A DNA stretch of 64,000 nucleotides, taken from NCBI GenBank assembly GCA_963716455.1, contig CAVQTK010000007.1:1-64000 (forward strand), read 5' to 3'. The first letter of the stretch is position 1; each line of letters starts with the position of its first letter. Shown here one piece after another: positions 9,901-17,244 of this stretch. This DNA is from CAVQTK01 sp963716455 (GTDB taxonomy: Bacteria; Pseudomonadota; Gammaproteobacteria; Coxiellales; Coxiellaceae). The notes below the pieces were generated by a model. The model was not told where the DNA came from and did not search any database. It saw nothing but the letters and a program-made list of their open reading frames with translations. Made by a program: the position numbers and the translations under genes.

Positions 9901-10259
9901 TATCAGAGGAAAAATTATTAGAAAGTTCACATACTATCTATCAAGCAATTATACGCACTTTGCAAGACCCTCGAGGCCAATGGATTTTATCCGCTAACCA
10001 TCATCAATGTCGAAATGAATATGCACTTACTACCATACTAAATCAACAAATAGTCCATGTGGTGATTGATCGTACATTTATTGATGCAAATGGAGTACGC
10101 TGGATTATTGATTACAAAACAACGGCTGTAAATCAACAGCACGATGAACAATTGAACCGATATGCCCAGGTCATAGCTTCGATCGAAAAAAATCCTATTC
10201 AATTGGGGCTGTATTTTCCCTTAACAAGTGTTTGGAAAGAATGGAGTTACACCTTATGA
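6930..10259 (+). CDS. AddA/RecB-like UvrD-family helicase-nuclease
   Basis: This 1,109-residue protein has the full set of superfamily 1 helicase motifs: Walker A APAGSGKT at about 29-36, FTRKAAAEMRER, LVDEFQDTS, VGDPMQSIYRFR, MTIHKAKGLEFDHV and YVAATRTKQ. A C-terminal RecB-type nuclease domain is marked by VVIDRTF then IIDYKTT. In AddAB and RecBCD enzymes this subunit unwinds and degrades DNA ends to load RecA for double-strand break repair. The start MLNETLTL was chosen because it begins 4 bases after the partner gene's stop; longer forms would overlap that gene. The gene is intact while its AddB-like partner is broken, so its present activity is uncertain. The stop overlaps the next start (ATGA). 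Confidence 0.9.
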   Translation: MLNETLTLITDQNVRTQALNVQNSYIIQAPAGSGKTELLIQRYLVLLAQACHYPEEVIALTFTRKAAAEMRERVLSALHIANCEQAPEEPHRLETWRLAKQVLIKDHTAHWQILLNPQRLRILTLDALAAQITSRLPVLSGLGNPAHLVEQAIPFYRQTVQYVLTHLEPEYPWTPTIIRLLEHLDNQAWQLEELFIDMLAKREQWLPYITPYYHHPEALRQHLEKGLLHLVEETLQSAYNLFPQSIITELLPLARSAGQYFLEQQIDHPIVNCANLYTFPEATVEKLDAWIGLANLLLTKEGEWRRKLDKQVGFPPHSLEKKAMQNLLMKFSNQEALRAALNEIFSCPPIYYTSSQWEIISALMQLLPLIAAQLQLTFQQKSAIDFIELGLAASHALGEEEQPTDLALSLDYRIRHLLVDEFQDTSVMQFKFLEKLIAGWQPGDGRSIFLVGDPMQSIYRFRNAEVGLFLRATHQGIGQIQLIPLTLTSNFRSQMSVVKWLNEVFPQILAPAVDFTIGAIPYTPVNPIKKDTIAPAVNCYATFSTDNQEEAQQVVNCVKQCRKQDPLGTIAILVRSRQHLQEIIPALHCAHISFQAVEIESLAERSEIYDLMALTRALYHREDRIAWLALLRAPYCGLTLADLHTITQAAIYHPIYECLLNYSNLSSLSDDGQQRLKRIVPILSHAMQNRERLPFAVWVEGVWLALGGPAGLNDSSCLENVRSYFKLLTELEIEHNFLEIRILEEKVNRLYAAPQHQGDMKLQIMTIHKAKGLEFDHVILPSLHQKPPVESSRLLLWLEKANLSGGSDLILASIKATADTRDPIYHYLRRNEQKKLAQEASRLLYVAATRTKQTLHLLATLPLVEDSPNPPAGSFLALLWPYFSLHIKQSPLPPRTVSHCEEKVAHFFQRLPADWQLPPLPNGSAVPNKISKLAPTSPSILTLSITGMRLVGIVIHEALAQLATEAPHFPKVEALKNRLSLWQQRLWQLGLSEEKLLESSHTIYQAIIRTLQDPRGQWILSANHHQCRNEYALTTILNQQIVHVVIDRTFIDANGVRWIIDYKTTAVNQQHDEQLNRYAQVIASIEKNPIQLGLYFPLTSVWKEWSYTL

Positions 10260-11146
10260 GCGAAGATATTTCCCATAAACTAATAGTAGCAATTTCATCA
10301 CGAGCCTTATTTGACCTTTCTGAAAGTAATGCAGTATTTGAACAAAAAGGAGTAGCTGATTATGCATGCTACCAAATAGATCATGAAAACGAAGTATTGA
10401 AACCGGGTGTCGCTTTTCCTTTGGTAAAAAAATTTTTAGCTCTTAATATTTATGCCGATTTGGTGGAAATCATTTTACTATCACGTAATAGCGCTGATAC
10501 CGGTCTACGCATTTTTAATAGCATACAACATTATGGCTTAAACATAACTCGTGCCGCTTTTACGGGTGGCAAAAGCCCCTATCAATATGTAAGCGCTTTT
10601 AATTCTCATTTATTCCTTTCGATTAATCCTCAAGATGTAAAGAAAGCTTTAGACGCAGGATGTGCAGCTGCCACTATTCTGCCCTCGAACAATCAACTGT
10701 ATCATGAGCAAGAGTTGCGCTTTGCCTTTGATGGCGATGCCGTGTTGTTTTCCGATGAAGCGGAACGCATTTTTCAAGAGCGAGGTCTAAGTGCTTTCAC
10801 CGCTAGTGAACAACAAGCTGCACAAAAACCTCTGCTAGGTGGTCCGTTTAAAGGATTTTTAGCTGCTTTACAAAAACTTCAACAACAACTTCCCCCAGAT
10901 AATTGTCCGATCCGCACGGCATTAATCACGGCTCGCCAAGCACCCGCTCATGAACGAGTTATTCGTACTCTACGTTCTTGGCAAATCCGAATTGATGAAG
11001 CCCTATTCTTGGGAGGTTTAGAAAAAAGTAAATTCCTCCATGCTTTCGGTGCAGATATTTTCTTTGACGATCAACCTGGGCATTGTGAAAAGGCTCGTCA
11101 GCATGTAACCACTGCACACGTACCACATGGTTTATTAAACACTTAA
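10256..11146 (+). CDS. 5'-nucleotidase (cytosolic 5'-nucleotidase 1-like family)
   Basis: The 296-residue product resembles the bacterial 5-nucleotidase family related to eukaryotic cytosolic nucleotidase 1. Recognisable segments are LIVAISSRALFDL near the N-terminus, EIILLSRNSADTGLRIFNS, TRAAFTGGKSPYQYVSAF, ELRFAFDGDAVLFSDEAE and a C-terminal HAFGADIFFDDQPGH. The repeated Asp-rich signatures fit a HAD-like phosphatase fold that dephosphorylates nucleoside monophosphates. Start taken at MSEDISHKL, whose ATG overlaps the helicase gene's TGA (ATGA), implying translational coupling. The functional link to the helicase is unclear. Confidence 0.8.
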   Translation: MSEDISHKLIVAISSRALFDLSESNAVFEQKGVADYACYQIDHENEVLKPGVAFPLVKKFLALNIYADLVEIILLSRNSADTGLRIFNSIQHYGLNITRAAFTGGKSPYQYVSAFNSHLFLSINPQDVKKALDAGCAAATILPSNNQLYHEQELRFAFDGDAVLFSDEAERIFQERGLSAFTASEQQAAQKPLLGGPFKGFLAALQKLQQQLPPDNCPIRTALITARQAPAHERVIRTLRSWQIRIDEALFLGGLEKSKFLHAFGADIFFDDQPGHCEKARQHVTTAHVPHGLLNT

Positions 11147-11224
11147 CATTATTTATGGTAGCCTAAGCTTAACTATTTTTATAAAATACTATAAAATCGA
11201 ACCGCTCGAAAATAGAGGAGATGT

Positions 11225-11770
11225 ATGAGCGTAAAAGCCGACAATTTAATTTGGATTGATTTGGAAATGACGGGTCTTGATGTTGAATACGATCGAATTA
11301 TTGAAATCGCTACGATCATTACTGACTCTGACTTAGAAATATTGGCGGAGGGTCCCGTTTTTGCCGTTCATCAGCCAGATACTATTTTAGAAAAAATGGA
11401 TCAATGGAATAAAGAACACCACTCGCATTCGGGACTTATAGATCGTGTCCGTACCAGCCAAGTTAACGAGAATCAAGCTCAAAATGCCACCTTACAATTT
11501 TTAATGGAATGGGTTCCCCCGAATAAATCACCAATGTGCGGAAACTCCATCTGTCAAGATAGACGATTTCTGGCTCGTTATATGCCTGAACTTGAGCGGT
11601 ATTTCCATTACCGCCACCTTGACGTGAGTACCTTAAAAATTCTGGCCCAACGATGGGCCCCAAATGTAGCTGCTGGCATTAGTAAGGTGTCTGAACATAT
11701 TGCATTAAGAGATATTCGTGATTCAATAGAGGAACTACGTTATTATCGTCAATACTTCATTAAGACATAA
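11225..11770 (+). CDS. orn: Oligoribonuclease
   Basis: Orn (181 residues, normal length) degrades two- to five-base RNA fragments to mononucleotides, finishing mRNA turnover. It is a DEDD-family 3'-5' exonuclease. The first acidic pair is in WIDLEMTGLD, the third acidic residue in HYRHLDVST, and the last His/Asp pair in SEHIALRDIRDSIEELRYY. The ATG at 11225 is preceded by GAGGAG, a strong ribosome-binding site. About 80 A/T-rich bases upstream probably contain its own promoter. It is followed 11 bases later by plsY. Confidence 0.97.
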   Translation: MSVKADNLIWIDLEMTGLDVEYDRIIEIATIITDSDLEILAEGPVFAVHQPDTILEKMDQWNKEHHSHSGLIDRVRTSQVNENQAQNATLQFLMEWVPPNKSPMCGNSICQDRRFLARYMPELERYFHYRHLDVSTLKILAQRWAPNVAAGISKVSEHIALRDIRDSIEELRYYRQYFIKT

Positions 11771-11781
11771 GGAGCTTCGGT

Positions 11782-12369
11782 ATGGTAAATATAATTTGTG
11801 CTTTAATAGCCTATTTATTGGGTTCAATAGAAACTTCAGTTATCTTATCTAAGCTATTCAAATTTCCCGACCCTCGAACTCACGGTTCAGGTAATTCTGG
11901 AGCCACTAATGTCTTGCGCACGGCCGGAAAAAATCAAGCCTTATTAACTTTAATTGGGGATATGTTAAAAGGATTTTTAGCTGTTTTAATTGCTCTGGTT
12001 TTTGGCGTAAAGGGTTTTTTTCTAGCCTTTACTTTGCTTGCAGCTGTAATTGGCCATATTTTCCCCATCTTTTTTCAATTTCGCGGCGGTAAAGGTGTAG
12101 CCACTGCTATTGGTGGCTTACTGTTACTTTCTTTTTGGACAGCTATTATTGCAGCTATTATTTGGATAGCTACGGTGATAATAACTCGTTATATTTCATT
12201 AGCTTCATTAATTGCTATAGCCGCTTCTCCGATTTTAATTCTTATTATCAGTCAATCTGCGTATTTTATTCCTATTTTAATCATGGCAGGACTGATCATC
12301 TGGAAACATAAAGAAAATATAGATCGTCTTCGTGCAGGTATTGAACATAAGGTGAACTTGAAACTTTAG
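11782..12369 (+). CDS. plsY: Glycerol-3-phosphate acyltransferase PlsY
   Basis: PlsY transfers the acyl group from acyl-phosphate to glycerol-3-phosphate, the first step of phospholipid synthesis, in the inner membrane. The 195-residue sequence has about five hydrophobic helices and the conserved cytosolic loops: GSGNSGATNVLRT, a middle loop with FQFRGGKGVATAIGG, and a C-terminal IIWKHKENIDRLRAG. Its acyl-phosphate donor is made by PlsX, whose gene end is visible at the far right of the window. A ribosome-binding site AAGGAG precedes the ATG. The gene ends 7 bases before an inverted-repeat element. Confidence 0.97.
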   Translation: MVNIICALIAYLLGSIETSVILSKLFKFPDPRTHGSGNSGATNVLRTAGKNQALLTLIGDMLKGFLAVLIALVFGVKGFFLAFTLLAAVIGHIFPIFFQFRGGKGVATAIGGLLLLSFWTAIIAAIIWIATVIITRYISLASLIAIAASPILILIISQSAYFIPILIMAGLIIWKHKENIDRLRAGIEHKVNLKL

Positions 12370-12375
12370 TAATTT

Positions 12376-12602
12376 GTAATAGCTCAGTTAGAGTACCTGC
12401 CTGTATGTGAACGTTCAGCTGAGATTGAGAAAAGCGGAATATTTACGTAAATCGCATTCCATTACCGTCATTGCGAACAGCACTAGCTGTGAAGCAATCT
12501 AGTACAATGCTGGTGCAAAATAAACTCACTTAGTGCAAGCATTGCACTGAATTGCTTCGCTAACCGCTCGCAATGACACGAAATAGCAGGGTGAGCTATT
12601 AC
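12376..12602. repeat. Composite inverted-repeat element filling the plsY/tsaD gap
   Basis: The outer ends are a perfect 11-bp inverted pair: GTAATAGCTCA at 12376-12386 and TGAGCTATTAC at 12592-12602. Inside lies the palindromic repeat at 12467-12577. Near the left end AGCTCAGTTAGAG and CCTGCCTGT look like the D-arm and anticodon-stem region of a tRNA, but no acceptor or T arm is present. The element occupies nearly the whole convergent intergenic space and may double as a transcription barrier. Confidence 0.65.
12467..12577. repeat. Short palindromic repeat, copy 2
   Basis: It opens GTCATTGCGA and closes TCGCAATGAC, as does the copy at 3864-3960. Inner inverted segments are GAAGCAAT / ATTGCTTC. 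The central part differs from copy 1, so the family is defined by its ends and the GAAGCAAT core. Confidence 0.85.
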
Positions 12603-12606
12603 GCTA

Positions 12607-13605
12607 TTACTGAATATCCCAGCGTGGCTTTACCTCTATTGCTAGGCCTTCCTGCAAACCCAATTGCAACTTTTGAAATCCTGTGTAAGCAACCATAGCT
12701 GCGTTGTCGGTACAAAACTCTATTCGTGGGAAATATACTTCCCCTTTATAAATTTGCATTTCTTGCTGAATACGTTCGCGAAGTAATCGATTGGATCCAA
12801 CTCCACCCGCTACAACTAGTCTTTTACTTTTTACCTGCTGCAATGCACGCCGACATTTAATCCACAAAACGTCTACTACTGCTTGCTGAAAAGCACATGC
12901 AATATCAGCGCGGGTTTGATCATTATCATCTTGTTGACGAAAACAATTCGCTGCAAAAGTTTTTAAACCACTAAAACTAAAGTTCAAACCAGGATGATTA
13001 ACCATAGGCCGTGGGAAAATAAACCGATTTTGTTCTCCACTCTCGGCAAGTTTTGCTAAAGCTGCGCCTCCAGGATAGGGTAATCCAAGTAATTTTGCCG
13101 TTTTATCGAAAGCTTCTCCCACGGCATCATCTACTGTTTCACCTAATAGAACATAATGATTAGGAGCCTGGGCTTCAACCAATATCGTATGGCCCCCAGA
13201 CACTAATAAAGCCACAAAGGGATAAGAAGGAGCAGGTTTTTCCAGCATTACGGCTAGAATATGAGCCTCTAAATGATTCACTCCGATAGCTGGTATTTTC
13301 CAAGCCCAACCTAAACTACGTGCAACCACAGCACCTACCAATAAAGCACCGATTAAACCAGGGCCTTTAGTATAAGCAATTCCTTCAATAGCTTTAGCAG
13401 GAAGATGAGCTTGTTCTAAGACCATTTTAACTAGAGGTAAAATTTGTTGAATATGGTCCCGAGATGCAAGTTCCGGTACCACTCCTCCATAGATGGCATG
13501 TAACGCAGATTGACTATATACCTGATTAGCTAAAAGACCTTTTTCACTATCATAAATGGCAGCAGCAGTTTCATCACAGGAAGTTTCGATACCTAAAATT
13601 ATCAT
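12607..13605 (-). CDS. tsaD: tRNA N6-threonylcarbamoyladenosine synthase catalytic subunit TsaD
   Basis: TsaD moves the threonylcarbamoyl group onto A37 of ANN-decoding tRNAs, working with TsaB and TsaE; neither partner is in this window. The 332 residues begin with the family signature ILGIETSCDETAAAIYD. The metal-binding His pair is in VNHLEAHILA, and the nucleotide-binding segments are VALLVSGGHT, GEAFDKTAKLLGL and VVAGGVGSNRLLRE. A GAGGGAG ribosome-binding site precedes the ATG. It lies 13 bases downstream of the broken Nif3-like gene. Confidence 0.98.
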   Translation of the reverse strand: MIILGIETSCDETAAAIYDSEKGLLANQVYSQSALHAIYGGVVPELASRDHIQQILPLVKMVLEQAHLPAKAIEGIAYTKGPGLIGALLVGAVVARSLGWAWKIPAIGVNHLEAHILAVMLEKPAPSYPFVALLVSGGHTILVEAQAPNHYVLLGETVDDAVGEAFDKTAKLLGLPYPGGAALAKLAESGEQNRFIFPRPMVNHPGLNFSFSGLKTFAANCFRQQDDNDQTRADIACAFQQAVVDVLWIKCRRALQQVKSKRLVVAGGVGSNRLLRERIQQEMQIYKGEVYFPRIEFCTDNAAMVAYTGFQKLQLGLQEGLAIEVKPRWDIQ

Positions 13606-13618
13606 GTGAAAAACTCCC

Positions 13619-14375
13619 TCATACTGGACTATCTATTTCAATATATTGGTGTTTTAAGGAAAATTTTTCTGCCACATGCTCACCTAAGGCCTGAATCCCA
13701 TAACGTTCTGTGGCGTGATGTCCAGCTGCAAAAAAATGTATTCCCGATTCTCTAGCACTGTGTACAGTGTGCTCAGAAACTTCCCCAGTCAAGTAAGCAT
13801 CTACTCCTTGTCGAATAGCTTCTTCAATTAAATTTTGTCCAGCTCCCGTGCACCAAGCAATACGTTCAATCTGCTTACCAATTCCCCACGATATAAAAAG
13901 GTGGGCGACATAATTTCTGATGTAAATAATCGGCAAATTGCACTGCGGTCATTGGCACAGGTAATTTCCCTATTAAAGCAATCGCCGGGCCAAATTGATA
14001 TGAAAATTCTTGCGTAACTTCTAAATTTAATACCCTCGCTAATTGTATATTATTTCCTAAAGTCATGTGACCATCTAAGGGTAGGTGGTAAGCAATTAAA
14101 TTCAAATTATGCTTTAACAATGTTGATATGCGTTTCTGCTTTATTCCTACTATGCAAGGATTTTCTCCTTGCCAAAAATACCCATGGTGAACTAAAACCG
14201 CTTGAGCAGAAACTTCAATTGCCGCATTCAATAGAGCTTGATTAGCTGTAACTCCGGTAACTAGGTGTTGAATTTTTTCCGAACCGGCTACTTGCAAACC
14301 ATTTGGACATGAATCTCGCCATCGGGTAGGTTGAAGTAATTGATCTAGATATTGGATAAGTTCACAAACTAACAT
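13619..14375 (-). pseudogene. Nif3-like dinuclear metal protein (YbgI type), frameshifted
   Basis: Joined, the two frames encode about 250 residues, matching the YbgI/Nif3 family of hexameric metal-binding proteins (sometimes assigned to GTP cyclohydrolase I type 2). The N-terminal frame starts MLVCELIQYLDQLL and includes DSCPNGLQVAG, VLVHHGYFW and AYHLPLDGH. The second frame holds RIAWCTGAGQNLIEEA, DAYLTGEVSEH and FAAGHHATERYG, which carry the remaining metal ligands. The break is near 13880-13883, where removing one T restores a continuous frame reading VGNGKQIER. One indel only: either a very recent mutation or a sequence error. Confidence 0.85.
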
Positions 14376-14389
14376 TTTGGTACGAACTA

Positions 14390-15655
14390 TTAGACATGCA
14401 CTCTCTGAATACTGGCTCCTAGCAGACGCAATTTTTCTTCAATGCGTTCATAACCGCGATCAATATGATAAATCCGATCCACAGTCGTTTGACCTTTTGC
14501 TATTAAGCCCGCTAACACTAAACTTGCTGAAGCTCTTAAATCAGTTGCCATTACAGGAGCACCCATTAAATGGGTTATGCCACGGCAAATTGCTCTATTC
14601 CCATCCAACTGAATATCAGCACCCATGCGTTTTAACTCATAAGCATGCATAAAGCGATTTTCAAATATATTTTCTATAATTACAGAATCGCCCTCCGCTA
14701 TGCTATTCATCGCCATAAATTGAGCTTGCATATCGGTGGGAATATCTGGATAGGGGGCGGTAATAATGTCTACCGCTTTAGGCCGCTTGCCTTGCATATC
14801 TAAACTAATCCAATTAGAACCAATCTGCAATTTGGCGCCAGTTTCTCTTATTTTTTCTAATACAGCGGTCATATTTTCTGGACAAACTTCCTCCAGACGA
14901 ATTTGTCCGCCTGTCATGGCGGCTGCTATTAAGTATGTTCCTGCCTCTACTCTATCGGGCATTACACGATAAGAACCTCCACCTAAAGATTCCACACCAT
15001 CGATAATAATAGTTTCAGTACCAGCACCTTTTATTTGTGCTCCTAAACAAATTAAAAAATTAGCTAAATCTATAACCTCTGGCTCACGAGCGGCATTGTG
15101 AATAATAGTTCTTCCTTCAGCTAAAGTTGCAGCCATTAATAAATTTTCGGTACCCGTTACCGTTACTTTATTTAATTTTAATTCTGCACCATGTAAACGC
15201 CCTTTAACTTTTCCATAAACAAAGCCATTTTTTATATCAATCTCTGCACCTAAAGCACGCATGCCTTCTAAATGAATATCTACAGGACGAGGACCAATCG
15301 CGCATCCTCCTGGCAAAGAGACTTCTGCAGATCCACAGCGCGCTAATAACGGGCCTAAAACTAAAATAGAAGCACGCATAGTCTTAACGAGTTCATAGGG
15401 CGCATGGAAATTAGAAACTTCTCCCGCATTAACCTCAATTTGTAAACGTTCATCTACCGTGAGTTTAACTCCCAAACGACCTAGTAAAGCCATAATTGTA
15501 GTTACATCACGCAAATGCGGTACGTTACCAATAGTCACTGGTTGTTGAGTTAATAGGCTGGCTGCTAAAATAGGCAAAGCAGAGTTCTTCGCGCCAGATA
15601 TTCTAATAGTGCCAGATAAAGGCAATTCATTGTTACTAATTATTAATTTATCCAC
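14390..15655 (-). CDS. murA: UDP-N-acetylglucosamine 1-carboxyvinyltransferase MurA
   Basis: MurA adds enolpyruvate to UDP-GlcNAc, the first committed step of peptidoglycan synthesis. The 421-residue protein matches the usual length. Family segments are ISGAKNSALPILAAS (with the catalytic-site Lys), SLPGGCAIGPRPVD (containing the Cys attacked by fosfomycin), PDRVEAGTYLIAAAM and RGYERIEEKLRLLGA. Start placed at the GTG reading VDKLIISNN, which overlaps the last codons of the upstream STAS gene by 8 bases; a TTG nine codons earlier is possible. It is the last gene of the mla run, as in Escherichia coli except that the BolA-like ibaG is absent between mlaB and murA. Confidence 0.97.
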   Translation of the reverse strand: MDKLIISNNELPLSGTIRISGAKNSALPILAASLLTQQPVTIGNVPHLRDVTTIMALLGRLGVKLTVDERLQIEVNAGEVSNFHAPYELVKTMRASILVLGPLLARCGSAEVSLPGGCAIGPRPVDIHLEGMRALGAEIDIKNGFVYGKVKGRLHGAELKLNKVTVTGTENLLMAATLAEGRTIIHNAAREPEVIDLANFLICLGAQIKGAGTETIIIDGVESLGGGSYRVMPDRVEAGTYLIAAAMTGGQIRLEEVCPENMTAVLEKIRETGAKLQIGSNWISLDMQGKRPKAVDIITAPYPDIPTDMQAQFMAMNSIAEGDSVIIENIFENRFMHAYELKRMGADIQLDGNRAICRGITHLMGAPVMATDLRASASLVLAGLIAKGQTTVDRIYHIDRGYERIEEKLRLLGASIQRVHV

Positions 15656-16085
15656 GGCTAAATAATATCGTTTGAAGGCCAAATACCTGAGCCATTTTTA
15701 CTAAAAACTCAGGTACATGACTAAAAATTAAAGACTTACCTTGACGACGCGCATCGCGCATCCAGGCAACCAAAAGTACTAAACCAGAATTATCACTATG
15801 TTCCACACCTTGTAAATCTATGGTTATCACAGGGTGAATACTCTGTATCACTAATTTACTGCCCAATTGACGTAATTTTACCACATCGGCAAAATTAAAT
15901 GCACCTGATATCAACAAACAGGTTTCATTTTCGTTCCATCTAATTGAAGGGGAGGTGCTATTTTTGTTTTGATCTGAACGACTAATAGATTTGCTCTTGC
16001 ACTCATCGCTCAGTGCAAACCGGCGTTGGAGAAGGCCAGTTCCCGCATCTTCACTCCCTATAAAGTTTTTCAGTTTTTGCTTCAT
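15648..16085 (-). CDS. mlaB: MlaB, STAS-domain subunit of the phospholipid transporter
   Basis: The C-terminal 90 residues form a STAS domain: LLISGAFNFADVVKL, TIDLQGVEHSDNSGLVLLVAW and the SLIFSHVPEFL strand. In the MlaFEDB complex MlaB binds the ATPase MlaF on the cytoplasmic face and is needed for its activity. This copy is 145 residues, about 45 longer than usual at the N-terminus, with a basic, low-complexity lead (MKQKLKNF, then SKSISRSDQNKN). No strong ribosome-binding site precedes the chosen ATG, so the true start may be further in. Position between mlaC and murA supports the call. Confidence 0.85.
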   Translation of the reverse strand: MKQKLKNFIGSEDAGTGLLQRRFALSDECKSKSISRSDQNKNSTSPSIRWNENETCLLISGAFNFADVVKLRQLGSKLVIQSIHPVITIDLQGVEHSDNSGLVLLVAWMRDARRQGKSLIFSHVPEFLVKMAQVFGLQTILFSRG

Positions 16086-16099
16086 AAGTTTTACTAAAA

Positions 16100-16714
16100 T
16101 TAGTTTTTAATGTTATGTGCTTTTAATTTCTGCAAAAGACCATTCATTCCGCCACTTGCCAAATAGCTTGCAATCTGTGAACGATAGCTTTGGACCATGC
16201 TTACGTTCTCAATGCTAAAATCATATATACGCCAGGTTCCATTGTGATTAACAACATTATAGTCAACCCCTATCCGCTGGCCATTCTTGCGAATGATGAC
16301 GCTCCGTACTGTAAGAACGTGATTGCTTTGGAAATTGCCACGCAAAGGATAAAACTGAATGACATCATCATTATAAGAAGCCAAAGCTGCAGCATAAGTA
16401 GAAGTAACCAAATGGGTAAACTCTTTAATAAAAGAGCTGCGTTGCGTCGCAGTTGCACTATTCCAATATTGCCTCCCCACAACTGCAGTTGCCATACGTT
16501 CCAAATCTACATGAGGAACCAATATTCGATTAACAATACCATAAATGATGTGATTCGATTGTCTTAATTCAGATTTATGTTGCTTCAAAGCATCAATCAT
16601 TTGATTTGCAACTTTATTTAATGATGGAACTGGAGACTCGATGGCTTGAGCCACTCCACATATTAAAACAAAACTTAACACCAAAAATGTAATTCTTTGC
16701 ACAAATAATTTCAT
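16100..16714 (-). CDS. mlaC: MlaC, periplasmic phospholipid-binding protein
   Basis: MlaC ferries phospholipids across the periplasm between the outer-membrane MlaA complex and the inner-membrane MlaFEDB complex. The 204-residue sequence begins with a clear signal peptide (FLVLSFVLICGVAQA) and continues with family features: YGIVNRILVPHVDLERMA, VVGRQYWNSATATQR, FIKEFTHLVTSTYAAAL and DYNVVNHNGTWRIYDFSIENVS. It ends with the helical QKLKAHN tail. A CCTCCT-complement ribosome-binding site (AGGAGG) lies just upstream. mlaA is not in the window. Confidence 0.95.
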   Translation of the reverse strand: MKLFVQRITFLVLSFVLICGVAQAIESPVPSLNKVANQMIDALKQHKSELRQSNHIIYGIVNRILVPHVDLERMATAVVGRQYWNSATATQRSSFIKEFTHLVTSTYAAALASYNDDVIQFYPLRGNFQSNHVLTVRSVIIRKNGQRIGVDYNVVNHNGTWRIYDFSIENVSMVQSYRSQIASYLASGGMNGLLQKLKAHNIKN

Positions 16715-16729
16715 ATTTTCCTCCTTATT

Positions 16730-17242
16730 TTATTGAGAAACGCTGGAGTCTGCAGATTTTTCCGCAGGTTTTTCTGTATTTTTGTCAGAAGACTTCAAGT
16801 TAAAAAGCAACTGACCTAAAAGATTTTCTAATATCAAAGCAGAATGAGTTGTTTCGATTAAGCCACCTGCTTTCAATGTATTCGTCTCAAACCCCGGAGT
16901 AATACCTATATAATTAGAACCTAATAATCCTTGTGTTAAAATACTAGCGCTGCTATCTATTGGAATTTGAAAAAATTCTTTATTGATATGCATCAGTACT
17001 TTAGCTCGAAAAGTATTTTGATCTAAAGAAATATCAGTAACACGACCCACTTTTACCCCAGATATGAGAACCGGAGCACGCACTTTCAAATTCCCTATTT
17101 CATCAAAATTTGCACTCACTTTATAGTACGCCTCTTCATGAAGAGATGTTAGGCCACTTACTTTAAAAGCCAATAAAGACAGGCCTACTAAACCCAAGAT
17201 CATAAATAAACCAGCCGCTATTTCAATTATTTTATTACGCAT
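16730..17242 (-). CDS. mlaD: MlaD, MCE-domain subunit of the phospholipid transporter
   Basis: MlaD is a single-pass inner-membrane protein whose MCE domains form a hexameric ring through which lipid passes. The 170 residues begin MRNKIIEIAAGLFMILGL, giving one transmembrane helix. The MCE domain follows with YYKVSANFDEIGNLKVRAPV, ISGVKVGRVTDISLD and ILTQGLLGSNYIGITPG. The Ser/Lys-rich C-terminus is of low complexity. Start taken at ATG 17242, preceded by GGAGGG within the end of mlaE; an in-frame GTG three codons upstream (17251) would overlap mlaE slightly. Confidence 0.95.
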   Translation of the reverse strand: MRNKIIEIAAGLFMILGLVGLSLLAFKVSGLTSLHEEAYYKVSANFDEIGNLKVRAPVLISGVKVGRVTDISLDQNTFRAKVLMHINKEFFQIPIDSSASILTQGLLGSNYIGITPGFETNTLKAGGLIETTHSALILENLLGQLLFNLKSSDKNTEKPAEKSADSSVSQ

Positions 17243-17244
17243 AA

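Noticed and set aside
12376..12410. Possible tRNA gene
   Set aside because: Only a D-arm-like and anticodon-stem-like piece is present; no acceptor or T arm follows, so no functional tRNA is possible.
12467..12577. CRISPR-like repeat array
   Set aside because: The repeat is a single palindrome with inverted, not direct, units and no spacers; the other copy is 8 kb away.
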